DNA from: JAGTRP01 sp035255045
Lineage (GTDB): Bacteria; Pseudomonadota; Gammaproteobacteria; Burkholderiales; Rhodocyclaceae
Assembly (NCBI GenBank): GCA_035255045.1
Contig: DATFAA010000164.1
Coordinates: 14,238 to 78,237 of the forward strand
DNA length: 64,000 nucleotides
Reading direction: 5' to 3'
The notes under the pieces were generated by a model that saw only the letters and a list, made by a program, of their open reading frames with translations, searched no databases and was not told the origin of the DNA. Of this stretch, positions 27,417 to 35,082 are shown in pieces (position 1 is the stretch's first letter; each line of letters opens with the position of its first letter). The position numbers and the translations under genes were made by a program.

Positions 27417-27679
27417 GGCGACTGGGGTGGACGCTCCGTGAGGCGACGTGGTGCTACTCCAGGTTGGAAGAGGTAGATGAGCGGCTCGGGGAAGGGAATG
27501 CGGCTGCCGTGGCGCAAGAATTCAAAGACTGTCCCTGGCACCAGCTAATTCGAGGCACCCGGTCGGCCTACAGCTCCAAAGCGGCCGCAGCCGGGACAGG
27601 TTATCTTTCCAACTGACCGCTAAGGGATTCAATGCCGAACTCACACTCTCGGCCAGGAGCTGCCGGTCACGAGACTCGA
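27417..27679. other. convergent intergenic spacer with inverted repeat
   Basis: The two flanking genes end into this stretch. CTGTCCC (27529-27535) and GGGACAG (27593-27599) form an inverted repeat, and the TTCAAAGACTGTCCCTGGCA context looks like debris I associate with REP/RAYT-type elements. A TGACCGCTA motif follows (27614-27622). I see no gene here. Confidence 0.35.
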
Positions 27680-30208
27680 TCACATCTGGGCCGACGCCAG
27701 GTTTCCGATCTTCCGTACCCATCCGGACAAGCCATCGACTTCAATCTCGTCGCCGTCGCGCAGCACATCGAGGATCCCCGGCAGATTGACCACAGCAGGC
27801 AGCGCGAACTCCCGCGCCACGATCGCTCCGTGGGACAGATAGCCCCCAGTTTCGACGACCAGCCCCCCGGCCTTCAGGAAGAGGGGCGTCCAGCCCGGAT
27901 CGGTCGAGGGGGCAACGAGAATCTCGCCAGGTTGCAGGCGCCCGCCCTCGGCCGGGTGGCGGAGCAGGCGAACCCGGCCCCGCGCCACCCCCGTGCCGGT
28001 GGCGACGCCCCGCCAGCCGTCCCGGTCCCTTTCCGCATCCCTTCGTGGCCCCGCCTCGCCGACCCGCCGTTGTCCCGCCGGCGCGATGCTCAGCCACTCG
28101 GCCGGCGTGGCCGCCTGCCATGCCTCGAACAGCGCCCGTCGTGCGGCGATGCGCGCCCGCACGCCGAAAGGCGGAATCCCGCCGGTAGCGGCCCGCTCCG
28201 CTTCGGTCGGCAGGAGCAGGAAGATGTCGTCGCACCGCCTGAGCATGCCGCCCTTCACCAGGATCTCGCCGGCAGCCAGCCAGGCCCGGCGACCCGCCGC
28301 CAGCAGCGCGATCAGCGCGCTGCGCGCCGCCTCGCGCTGGTTGCATTCGCGGTTCGCTGCCTTGACGAGGGGCGCGATCAGCAGGCGCCGCCACCAGGGC
28401 AGCTCGCGCCGCAGGCGCTGCCGGACCGCCTTGGCGGCCGAGCGCTGGCGTTCGCGCAGGGCCTGGGTATCGACATCAGCGAGTGCCGGCAATTGTTCCA
28501 ACAGGCGTTCGGGCGTCTCATGCCAGCGCGGGTTGCGCAGATAGGTCTCGTAGTGGCCGCGGTGGCCGTACTCGTCGAGGAAGGCCGCGAAGGCCGCGGC
28601 GAATTCCTTGTTGTCCAGGGGACGGTCAAGGCATCCGGCGTCTTTTGCCTGCCGTGCCAGGGCCAGCAGCGCATAGGACTGGCACGCGGTGATGCTCGGC
28701 TCGCCGCCCGCGAGCAGTCCCGCGCCGATGGCCGCGCCTTCGCCGGGAAAGAGCTTCTCCAGCGTGTCGAGGAGCATGGCCAGGCTGCCGCCGCCCGACC
28801 CCTGCAGGAAAAGTATGCCCTTAGCCTCCCTGGCCGGGCGCGCCACGCGATGCAGCAGGTGGGACAAGCCTTCGATATCGGCGGGCAACGGCGCTTTCAG
28901 CACCTCCCTCGACAAGGCATGGGCGGCCGCCACCTCGGCAATTCCGCGCCGGCGCAGGGCCGGAGAGCGGCGTATATAGCGCAACATGTTGCCGAGGCGG
29001 CGCAGGCGGTCGCGCCAGTGGGGGGACGGTACGGCGATGGCCGGCTGGTGGCCTCCCATCATGGCGTTGAAACGGTCCGGCAACAGCCCGACCGTGTCCC
29101 AGGCCTCCCATTGCAGAATCGAGGCCTCGAGGTAGAGCCGCCCATCGAACAGCCCGGCGCGCTGGATCCCGGGCAACAGCTTGCCGCCGGCCAGTCGCCA
29201 GCCTGGCTCGAGCAGATCATTGACGCCGCGCCGGGAGAAGGCCCAGTCCATCGGTGAAAGGGGCTCGGGCATCACTTCGCAGGTATTGCCGCGGGTCCAG
29301 ATCACCGACTCGTTTCCGAGGGGGGGATAGGTGTGCCGCGGCCGCCGCGTCACCGGCCGCGCCTGGGTCAGCCAGAACTGGTCGCCGTCCCACACCCACT
29401 CAAGGTCGTAGAAGGGCGCAACGAAATCGAGGGCCACGGCGGCATCGCGCAGTAGCGCTGCCAGCATTTCCGCCTGGGCGGTCTTGAAGACGGGAGACGC
29501 TCTCCTGTCTTCTGCGACGGGGACCCGCTTGGTGCCGCCGGCCGGTACCGGAACGCTCATCGACGCCTTGCTCCCGGTGCGCTGCTCGATCAGCCTCCAG
29601 GTGTCGGTTTCATCCTCGGAGAACAGGTATTCGTCACCGGCGGCCTCACCGCCGACCAGGGTCTCGCCCAGGCCCCAGTGGGCATGGACGATCATCCGGT
29701 CCTCGCGCCCGCTTAGCGGATGGCAGGTGAAGGCGATGCCGGAGGCCTGTGCGGCAAGGAGGGGCATCACGACCACCGCCATCGCAGTCTCGCCGGGCAA
29801 ACCCAGGCGCTCGCGGTAGGCAGCAGCAGTCGGGGTGTCGAGGGAGGCCCACACCTCCTTGACCGCTGCGGTCAGGGCCGCCGGTCCGCGGACGTTGAGG
29901 CAGGAGCAGAAGATGCCGGCGAAAGATGCGGTGGCGGCATCCTCGCCGACCGCCGACGAGCGCACGGCCAAGGGCAGGTCGAGCCAGCTGCGGGCGGCAA
30001 GTTCATCCCGCAGGCTCTGCTGCAACGCTTTGGGAATGCCATCGCGCCTCTGCCGGCTCCATGCCGCTGGGATTATGAAGAAATCGGGCACCGGCAGGCC
30101 GTAGCGAAGGAGTAGGCCAAGCTGCCGTCCCTTACCCCCGACAATTTCGGGCGTAGCGTCGGCGGCCCCCGGGGCTGCCATTAGGTTCATCTCCGGCCCG
30201 GGCATCAT
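27680..30208 (-). CDS. PEP-synthase-related dikinase with rifampin-phosphotransferase (Rph)-like domain order
   Basis: The 842-residue protein has an N-terminal ATP-grasp PEP synthase/PPDK domain (about 15-300: GGKGRQLG near the start, LAVRSSAVGED, then WLTQARPVTRR), a long middle region (about 305-745) with EVMPEPLSPMDW, and a C-terminal swivelling phosphohistidine domain (about 755-842, GGYLSHGAIVAREFALPAV with the catalytic His). PEP synthase and PPDK would need a further PEP/pyruvate barrel after the His domain; that is absent. This order and length match rifampin phosphotransferases, so the middle may bind a small molecule to be phosphorylated. The start ATG overlaps the TetR stop (ATGA), so the two are coupled. 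The substrate is unknown. Confidence 0.78.
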   Translation of the reverse strand: MMPGPEMNLMAAPGAADATPEIVGGKGRQLGLLLRYGLPVPDFFIIPAAWSRQRRDGIPKALQQSLRDELAARSWLDLPLAVRSSAVGEDAATASFAGIFCSCLNVRGPAALTAAVKEVWASLDTPTAAAYRERLGLPGETAMAVVVMPLLAAQASGIAFTCHPLSGREDRMIVHAHWGLGETLVGGEAAGDEYLFSEDETDTWRLIEQRTGSKASMSVPVPAGGTKRVPVAEDRRASPVFKTAQAEMLAALLRDAAVALDFVAPFYDLEWVWDGDQFWLTQARPVTRRPRHTYPPLGNESVIWTRGNTCEVMPEPLSPMDWAFSRRGVNDLLEPGWRLAGGKLLPGIQRAGLFDGRLYLEASILQWEAWDTVGLLPDRFNAMMGGHQPAIAVPSPHWRDRLRRLGNMLRYIRRSPALRRRGIAEVAAAHALSREVLKAPLPADIEGLSHLLHRVARPAREAKGILFLQGSGGGSLAMLLDTLEKLFPGEGAAIGAGLLAGGEPSITACQSYALLALARQAKDAGCLDRPLDNKEFAAAFAAFLDEYGHRGHYETYLRNPRWHETPERLLEQLPALADVDTQALRERQRSAAKAVRQRLRRELPWWRRLLIAPLVKAANRECNQREAARSALIALLAAGRRAWLAAGEILVKGGMLRRCDDIFLLLPTEAERAATGGIPPFGVRARIAARRALFEAWQAATPAEWLSIAPAGQRRVGEAGPRRDAERDRDGWRGVATGTGVARGRVRLLRHPAEGGRLQPGEILVAPSTDPGWTPLFLKAGGLVVETGGYLSHGAIVAREFALPAVVNLPGILDVLRDGDEIEVDGLSGWVRKIGNLASAQM

Positions 30209-30819
30209 CGCTGCGCCCCCATGCCGTTGCACACCAGGTCGACCAGGCGCTCCATCTCGCGCGTCAGGGACAGGCTATCCTCGGTCAGCCAGCGCAGGAT
30301 CGTCGCCAGTTGGGTGAATTGCAGGTAGCTCGCCATTAGCGGCGCCGGTATGTCGGCGCGGAAGTCGCCGGCAGCCTGCCCTTGGGCAATTAACTCGGTG
30401 AAAATGCAATTTATGCCGCTACGCTCGCGCCCCTCGCTGGCGAGTTGCGGATCGGCAAGCCGGAAGCGGACATAGGGCAGCAGATAGGCGCGGTGGCCCT
30501 CGCACCATGCGGCGTGCCGATCGAGGAAGAGTGCCAGCCTTGTCCGGCCCGGCGCCGCAACTGCCAGTCTTGATTGAATCTCGGGCCACCCCGCACGCAG
30601 CTCGCGGTGGAAACGGTGGCGCAACAGTGCTTCCTTGACCGGGAAGTGCTTGTACAAAGTGCCTTTGGCAACATCTGCTACTTCGGCAATGCGCTCCATG
30701 GTCACCGCTTCGTAGCCCCCGGCCTCGAACAAGGTCCAGGCGGTGTCCGCCAGATGGTCAAGTTGCTGTAGCCGCTTGCGTTCTCGGCGGCCTGATTCGT
30801 CAGAAGCGGGGTCGGTCAT
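30205..30819 (-). CDS. TetR-family repressor
   Basis: The 204-residue regulator has an N-terminal helix-turn-helix (about 15-65: LADTAWTLFEAGGYEAVTME, then VAKGTLYKHFPVKEALL) and a variable helical ligand domain. The start at 30819 has AGGA five bases upstream; the longer frame is not supported. It is co-transcribed with, and translationally coupled to, the downstream dikinase gene, so it most likely controls it in response to the compound the enzyme acts on. A near-perfect palindrome 23 bases before its start is a good operator. Confidence 0.9.
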   Translation of the reverse strand: MTDPASDESGRRERKRLQQLDHLADTAWTLFEAGGYEAVTMERIAEVADVAKGTLYKHFPVKEALLRHRFHRELRAGWPEIQSRLAVAAPGRTRLALFLDRHAAWCEGHRAYLLPYVRFRLADPQLASEGRERSGINCIFTELIAQGQAAGDFRADIPAPLMASYLQFTQLATILRWLTEDSLSLTREMERLVDLVCNGMGAQR

Positions 30820-30841
30820 GGCAATCCTAATTCGTGTGCGT

Positions 30842-30857
30842 CGTACATTAATATACG
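30842..30857 (-). promoter_or_regulatory. palindromic operator, likely for the TetR repressor
   Basis: CGTACATTAATATACG is a 16-base palindrome with a single mismatched pair around an ATTAAT core. It lies in a short AT-rich window directly upstream of the TetR gene, where autoregulation is expected. A direct repeat CGTCGTACA (30839-30847 and 30856-30864) overlaps it. Confidence 0.6.
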
Positions 30858-31180
30858 TCGTACACAAATTCCCGGCAATAACTCTCCTGCGATGAGTCGC
30901 GCGAGCCTTCACCGGCACTTTCAAAGGACCGGTTGGGCCGAGGGCTTGTCAGTGAGCAGCCGTCCGGAACGTCGGCTGTGCTTTGTTAACTGCCCATCAG
31001 CCGATGTGGGCCAGTAGGGCAGCAAGGGGTCGAAGGTCGTTATTGCCGAATCGAGAAGCTGCCGTTCAGCGCAGGTCGGCCATGAGCGGCGCTCCATCCC
31101 AGAACCATCACATCCATACCCGGTCAATCCAGCAGGTACCAAATGGCGGGATTCATTCATCGATTGGCCATGGAGAAGAT

Positions 31181-31690
31181 ATGACTCCGTATGTTCATCA
31201 TGTTTCCGGCTTCTTTGCCCACCGCGAAGAGGCGGAACGGGTGTTTACTCTTCTTGTGGGCCGGGGACTTCGCGGGGACCGGATCCAACTGCTGGCTCCT
31301 CAAGCCGTCGATAAGGCTCCTTCGCCAGAGGCCCACAGCAAGGGTGTCCTGAAGGACGTGATCGTCGACGGCGCCATGGGCACGGCGGTGGGCACGGGTA
31401 TCGGGGCTTTAGCCCAACTGGCACTGGTGGCAGGCAACGTGAGCCTTTTCGTGGCAAGTCCCTTGATCGCTCCCCTGGCGATGCTGGGTTGGGGGGCAAG
31501 TCTGGGAGGTTTCATTGGTGCCGCCGCCGGCGCCCAAAAGAAGGGTAAATTTTCGGACTTGGTAGGGGATGCCGTTTCCAGCGGCCAAACCGTCCTGGTC
31601 GCCGAAACCCGGAGCGACGAGGAAACGGCTATCGCCCGGGAAGTCATCCAGTCAGCTGTCGGGGAATACAAGGATAGCGCCGGGTCCTGA
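31181..31690 (+). CDS. hypothetical glycine-zipper protein
   Basis: The 169-residue protein opens with a segment typical of general-stress 17M-like proteins (SGFFAHREEAERVFTLLVGRG, predicted alpha/beta, about 8-40), then has a hydrophobic Gly/Ala-rich central region (about 60-125) with GxxxG spacing (GAMGTAVGTGIGAL, GWGASLGGFIGAAAG) that could insert in membranes, and ends in a soluble part (about 130-169). The start at 31181 has TGGAGAAG just upstream; the frame runs open for 198 bases before it. Similar proteins are widespread in betaproteobacteria; no function is known to me. Confidence 0.75.
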   Translation: MTPYVHHVSGFFAHREEAERVFTLLVGRGLRGDRIQLLAPQAVDKAPSPEAHSKGVLKDVIVDGAMGTAVGTGIGALAQLALVAGNVSLFVASPLIAPLAMLGWGASLGGFIGAAAGAQKKGKFSDLVGDAVSSGQTVLVAETRSDEETAIAREVIQSAVGEYKDSAGS

Positions 31691-31935
31691 ACCTTCTGCG
31701 TGTTCCCTTCGGTGATTCAGTCAAACCTAGCTGTTCGTCCGCTTTGGCGCCTATAGCAGACTGGTCGGGTTACGGGGCCCATGACCGCTTAGGCCGACCA
31801 ACTGCCTTTCGGTGAGGGAGTGGCCTTGACCGCTTTATCTCGGCAAGTTGCCATGAAGCGTGAGTAGAGTCTGATGGCTTGGAAATCGAGCGTACGCGTC
31901 CGCCTCCGGACAAGCTGGAGCCAGCAGCTCAAATA

Positions 31936-33732
31936 TCAAAGATCGAGTTGCAGCGCCGCCAGCCGGGCATAGAGCCCGCCTTGATTCCGCAGATCTGAGG
32001 GGGTTCCGGCTTCGACAATGCGTCCCCCATCCATCACCACGATGCGGTCGGCTTTCTGCACCGTTGCCAGCCGATGGGCGATGATCAGGGTCGTGCGTCC
32101 CTGCATGGCGGCGCTGAGGCCTTTCTGCACCAGGATTTCCGATTCCGCATCGAGGGCGCTGGTGGCTTCATCGAGCAGCAGCAGACGCGCTCCTTTCAGG
32201 ATGGCCCGGGCAATGGCGATACGCTGGCGCTGGCCGCCAGACAGGCGGGTGCCCCGTTCCCCGAGGAAGGTGTCGTACCCCTCGGGCAGCCGGTCGATGA
32301 ACTCATCGGCAACGGCTGCCCTGGCCGCCTCCATCACTTCGTGGTCGGTCGCTGCTGGGCGGCCGTAGCGGATGTTCTCCAGGGCGCTGGCGGAAAAGAT
32401 GACCGGGTCCTGAGGCACGATGGCGATGTCCTTGCGCAGGTCGTGCAAGCGTAACTGCCGGATATCCTGCCCATTGATCCGGATGTAACCACTGGAAACA
32501 TCGTAATAGCGTAGCAACACCTGGAAGAGGCTGGTCTTGCCGGCACCGGAAGGTCCGACCAGTGCAACGTTTTCGCCGGGAGCGATGGTGAGGCAGATGT
32601 CGTCCAGAGCGCGGATTTCCGGCCGGGCCGGATAAGTGAACACGACATGCTCGAAGCTGATCGCTGCCTGGGGAGCAGCCACAAGGGGCTGGGGGCTGGA
32701 GGCTTCCTGGATGGACGATTCGGCGTGCAATAGATCAAGGAGCCGCTCTGTCGCTCCGGCGGCCCGCATTACGTCGCCCCACACTTCCGCCATGGTCCCG
32801 ACGCCACCGGCCACCAGCGCCGCGTAGAGGACAAAGGAGGCCAGTTCGCCACTGGTCAGGAGGCCGGCATGGACCTGCCGGGCCCCGATCCAGAGCACAA
32901 AAATGATCGTCCCCATCACGGCTGTGATGATCAGTGCCGTCAGCGCCGCCCGCACTCGCGTGCGCCGTATGGCGGTGGCAAAACTGGTCTCCGTGCGCTC
33001 GGCGAAGCGCCGGGCCTCTGGCTCTTCCTGGGTGTAGGCTTGAACCGTCGGCATGGCATTGAGGATTTCTCCCGCCAGTGCCGAAGCATCGGCAATCCTG
33101 TCCAGGGATTCGCGGGAAAGCTTTTTTACCTTGCGGCCGATAGCGAGGATGGGCAAGGCCAACAAGGCCATCAGGCCCAGGTTCAAGGAAAAAAGGTAGA
33201 GGCTGGTGACAGCGAGCATCACCATGCCGCCGGCGAACTGGAACAGGCTGCGCAGCCCCATGGAAATGGAACTGCCAACTACAGTTTGGACCAGCGTCGC
33301 GTCGCCGGTCAGGCGGGACAGCACTTCTCCGGTTTGTAGGGTCTCGAAGAATTGCGGGGACTGGGACAGCACTCTGGCATAGACAGCACTACGCAAATCG
33401 GCTGTCACCCGCTCGCCGATCCAAGAGACGGTGTAGTAACGCGCCGCCACGGCCAGGGCCCAGAAACTTGCCAGCCCGAACAGGGCCATGAAGTGGCCAT
33501 TCAGGCTCAAAGCACCCAGGAAGCCGCCCCGGGTCGGCTCCACTGTGCCAAACCCAAAATCGATGAGGTCGCGAAAAGCCAGGGGCACCAAAAGAATGGT
33601 AGTGGAACCCAGGCACAGCAGGAGGAACGCCAGCGCAATCCGCTCCCGGTAGGGCTGCAGAAATGGCCACAGGCCTTTCAAGGTCGACAGGCGCCGGGGA
33701 GCGGCAGCAGGATTTTGAGTATCGCCGGGCAT
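31936..33732 (-). CDS. ABC exporter half-transporter (MsbA/LmrA type)
   Basis: The 598-residue fused permease-ATPase has six TM segments (about 25-305), then an ATPase with Walker A GPSGAGKTS, signature LSGGQRQRI, Walker B LLLLDEATSA and H-loop IIAHRLATV. It should homodimerise to export lipids, peptides or drugs from the cytoplasm. It lacks the lipid A-specific context (no lpxK or waaA near), so MsbA itself is unlikely. No clear SD precedes its ATG. It stands alone in the accessory region. Confidence 0.88.
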   Translation of the reverse strand: MPGDTQNPAAAPRRLSTLKGLWPFLQPYRERIALAFLLLCLGSTTILLVPLAFRDLIDFGFGTVEPTRGGFLGALSLNGHFMALFGLASFWALAVAARYYTVSWIGERVTADLRSAVYARVLSQSPQFFETLQTGEVLSRLTGDATLVQTVVGSSISMGLRSLFQFAGGMVMLAVTSLYLFSLNLGLMALLALPILAIGRKVKKLSRESLDRIADASALAGEILNAMPTVQAYTQEEPEARRFAERTETSFATAIRRTRVRAALTALIITAVMGTIIFVLWIGARQVHAGLLTSGELASFVLYAALVAGGVGTMAEVWGDVMRAAGATERLLDLLHAESSIQEASSPQPLVAAPQAAISFEHVVFTYPARPEIRALDDICLTIAPGENVALVGPSGAGKTSLFQVLLRYYDVSSGYIRINGQDIRQLRLHDLRKDIAIVPQDPVIFSASALENIRYGRPAATDHEVMEAARAAVADEFIDRLPEGYDTFLGERGTRLSGGQRQRIAIARAILKGARLLLLDEATSALDAESEILVQKGLSAAMQGRTTLIIAHRLATVQKADRIVVMDGGRIVEAGTPSDLRNQGGLYARLAALQLDL

Positions 33733-34096
33733 TCACAATTATTATTCATCTCATGGCGCCCCGGTTGATCCGGCACGAATCCCCGCCCAGGTAACGACAG
33801 CCGCTCAAGGCGACTGCTCATCGGCACATGCTCGGCCGGAGCGGTCACCCGCCAGGGCGATCTGATAGGTCGGCTCATGGTCAGCAACCCGACTCTGGGA
33901 TGCTAGCCATGCCCAATGTTCGGCTTCGTCATGCCGGAACGCGGACTCCCGACTCGAACCGGAAGTAGTGAGTCTTGGAAAGCGGACGGTCAGGAACATT
34001 GTGGCTAACCGGAGCGCGAAACGAGGCGTAGCCGATTGAAGCGCGTCGGGTCGAGCCGCGAGTTAGGCCCGACAGTGTTAGATGTCGAGCCTGAGC
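33733..34096. other. intergenic region with attC-like end
   Basis: No gene is supported in these 364 bases. The half near the exporter is ordinary non-coding sequence. The half near the cupin gene contains the attC-like site described separately. Confidence 0.5.
34003..34068 (-). other. attC-like recombination site downstream of the cupin gene
   Basis: On the minus strand the site starts with GCCTAAC (R''-like, RYYYAAC) and ends with GTTAGCC (R'-like, one mismatch to GTTRRRY). Inside, the arms 34016-34028 and 34042-34053 match as inverted repeats at 9 of 12 positions (CGA-CGA-GCG core). A further ATCTAAC lies at 34077-34083. It begins 28 bases after the cupin stop. This arrangement is that of an integron gene cassette; no integrase is in the window. 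Confidence 0.45.
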
Positions 34097-34441
34097 TCAC
34101 TCTTGCCTGACTATATCGACCGAAATCTCCACCGCCGGAATCGTTCCTCTGTTCTCAAGCCAGTGTGTGGTGTTCCTATCTTCGGGCCAGCCCACTCCCG
34201 GCCCATAGTCGGTAGCGACTCCGTTTCTATGGTCAGTGATCGTTCCTTGCAGTATGTACACGATACCCGGCCTATCCTTATGGTCATGCATCGGGCCGAA
34301 GACGCCTCCAGCCTCGATGGTCACCATACGCATGCGAAGTTGGCGCCCTGCCATACCCTCGATCTCAGGGCCAAGATCAACGGCCCCAAGTAACTTCACC
34401 GTAACGCCTTTCGTCTCAGGTGCCACCTGTTCGTTGCTCAT
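34097..34441 (-). CDS. cupin protein, possibly an integron cassette gene
   Basis: The 114-residue single cupin has motif 1 metal ligands in MHDHKDRPGIVYILQG and motif 2 around GVGWPEDRNTTHWLENRG. The family is often found in mobile gene cassettes and in regulators of resistance or degradation; the reaction is unknown. The start at 34441 follows AGAGGAGAG. GTTAGGC lies only 27 bases upstream of the start, and an attC-like element lies just after the stop, so the gene has the tight packing of a cassette. Base composition is lower in GC than the core genes around it. Confidence 0.78.
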   Translation of the reverse strand: MSNEQVAPETKGVTVKLLGAVDLGPEIEGMAGRQLRMRMVTIEAGGVFGPMHDHKDRPGIVYILQGTITDHRNGVATDYGPGVGWPEDRNTTHWLENRGTIPAVEISVDIVRQE

Positions 34442-34467
34442 CGCGCTCTCCTCTCTGTACTTCCTGG

Positions 34468-34474
34468 GCCTAAC
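34468..34474 (-). other. GTTRRRY core site just upstream of the cupin gene
   Basis: On the minus strand this reads GTTAGGC, the invariant 3' core of attC sites, 27 bases before the cupin ATG. The preceding 90 bases do not form an obvious attC stem, although GTCTAAG at 34555-34561 is close to an R'' box. It is a supporting element for the cassette idea. Confidence 0.35.
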
Positions 34475-35082
34475 TGCGTTGTCGGGTGACAGGCTTGCGC
34501 CCGAACTTCGAATGTCATATCGCCCGAAACCGGCACAGTGACGGGCTTTCGAAGGCTTAGACTTGGACAACTCGGCTACCAAAAAGGCGTGGCAAGCGGC
34601 GCGCCAGTACCTTGGCATAGCGCCGCCACTGAATGTTTGCTACGGGAAAAATCAGTCAATGGCCGCTCCTGGCCGGGAAGTTGAGTTCGACACGCACCCA
34701 TAAGCGGTCAGTCGAGTAGGGGCCCTTCCGGGGTGCGGCTGCTTTCGGGCAAGTGGCCCAACCGGTGCCCCCGGCCAGAAGCAGAACTTCGACCGCTAAT
34801 CATACCGGTCAGTTGTTCGTCTGGCTTTCATGACAAAACAGACATGCCAAGTTGTCGGCCGAGCTTCCTATGCTCTGCCCCAGTGATCCCAGAAATGTGC
34901 TTAGTAAATCGGGGATTCAACATGCACTAATGTCCGCGCTACTTAAATTCCTGAAACCTTGACCCTATAAGCATAAAATTCGGTTGGAATATGCGAGTGA
35001 ATGAACCGCATTGTGCCCATAGGGCCCGCCGACGGACGGACTACTTGGAAGGCATAGTGCTACAGCAAACAGGAAAGTTCGA
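34475..35082. other. non-coding region before the adhesin gene
   Basis: About 600 bases without a supported gene. It contains two TGACCGCT-type motifs (AAGCGGTCA at 34702-34710 and GACCGCTAA at 34791-34799) and becomes AT-rich from about 34930. TATAAG and TAAAAT hexamers near 34970-34980 probably belong to the adhesin promoter. AGGAAA precedes the adhesin ATG. Confidence 0.4.

Noticed and set aside
27680..30208. Phosphoenolpyruvate synthase (ppsA)
   Set aside because: The phosphohistidine domain is at the C-terminus and no PEP/pyruvate barrel follows, so the classical reaction is not supported.
30921..31160. 79-codon leftward open frame upstream of the TetR gene
   Set aside because: It lies in a degraded spacer, has no support from motifs or SD, and its composition is atypical.
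34733..34930. 65-codon open frame before the adhesin gene
   Set aside because: There is no ribosome-binding site, its codon use is unlike the neighbours, and no family is recognisable.
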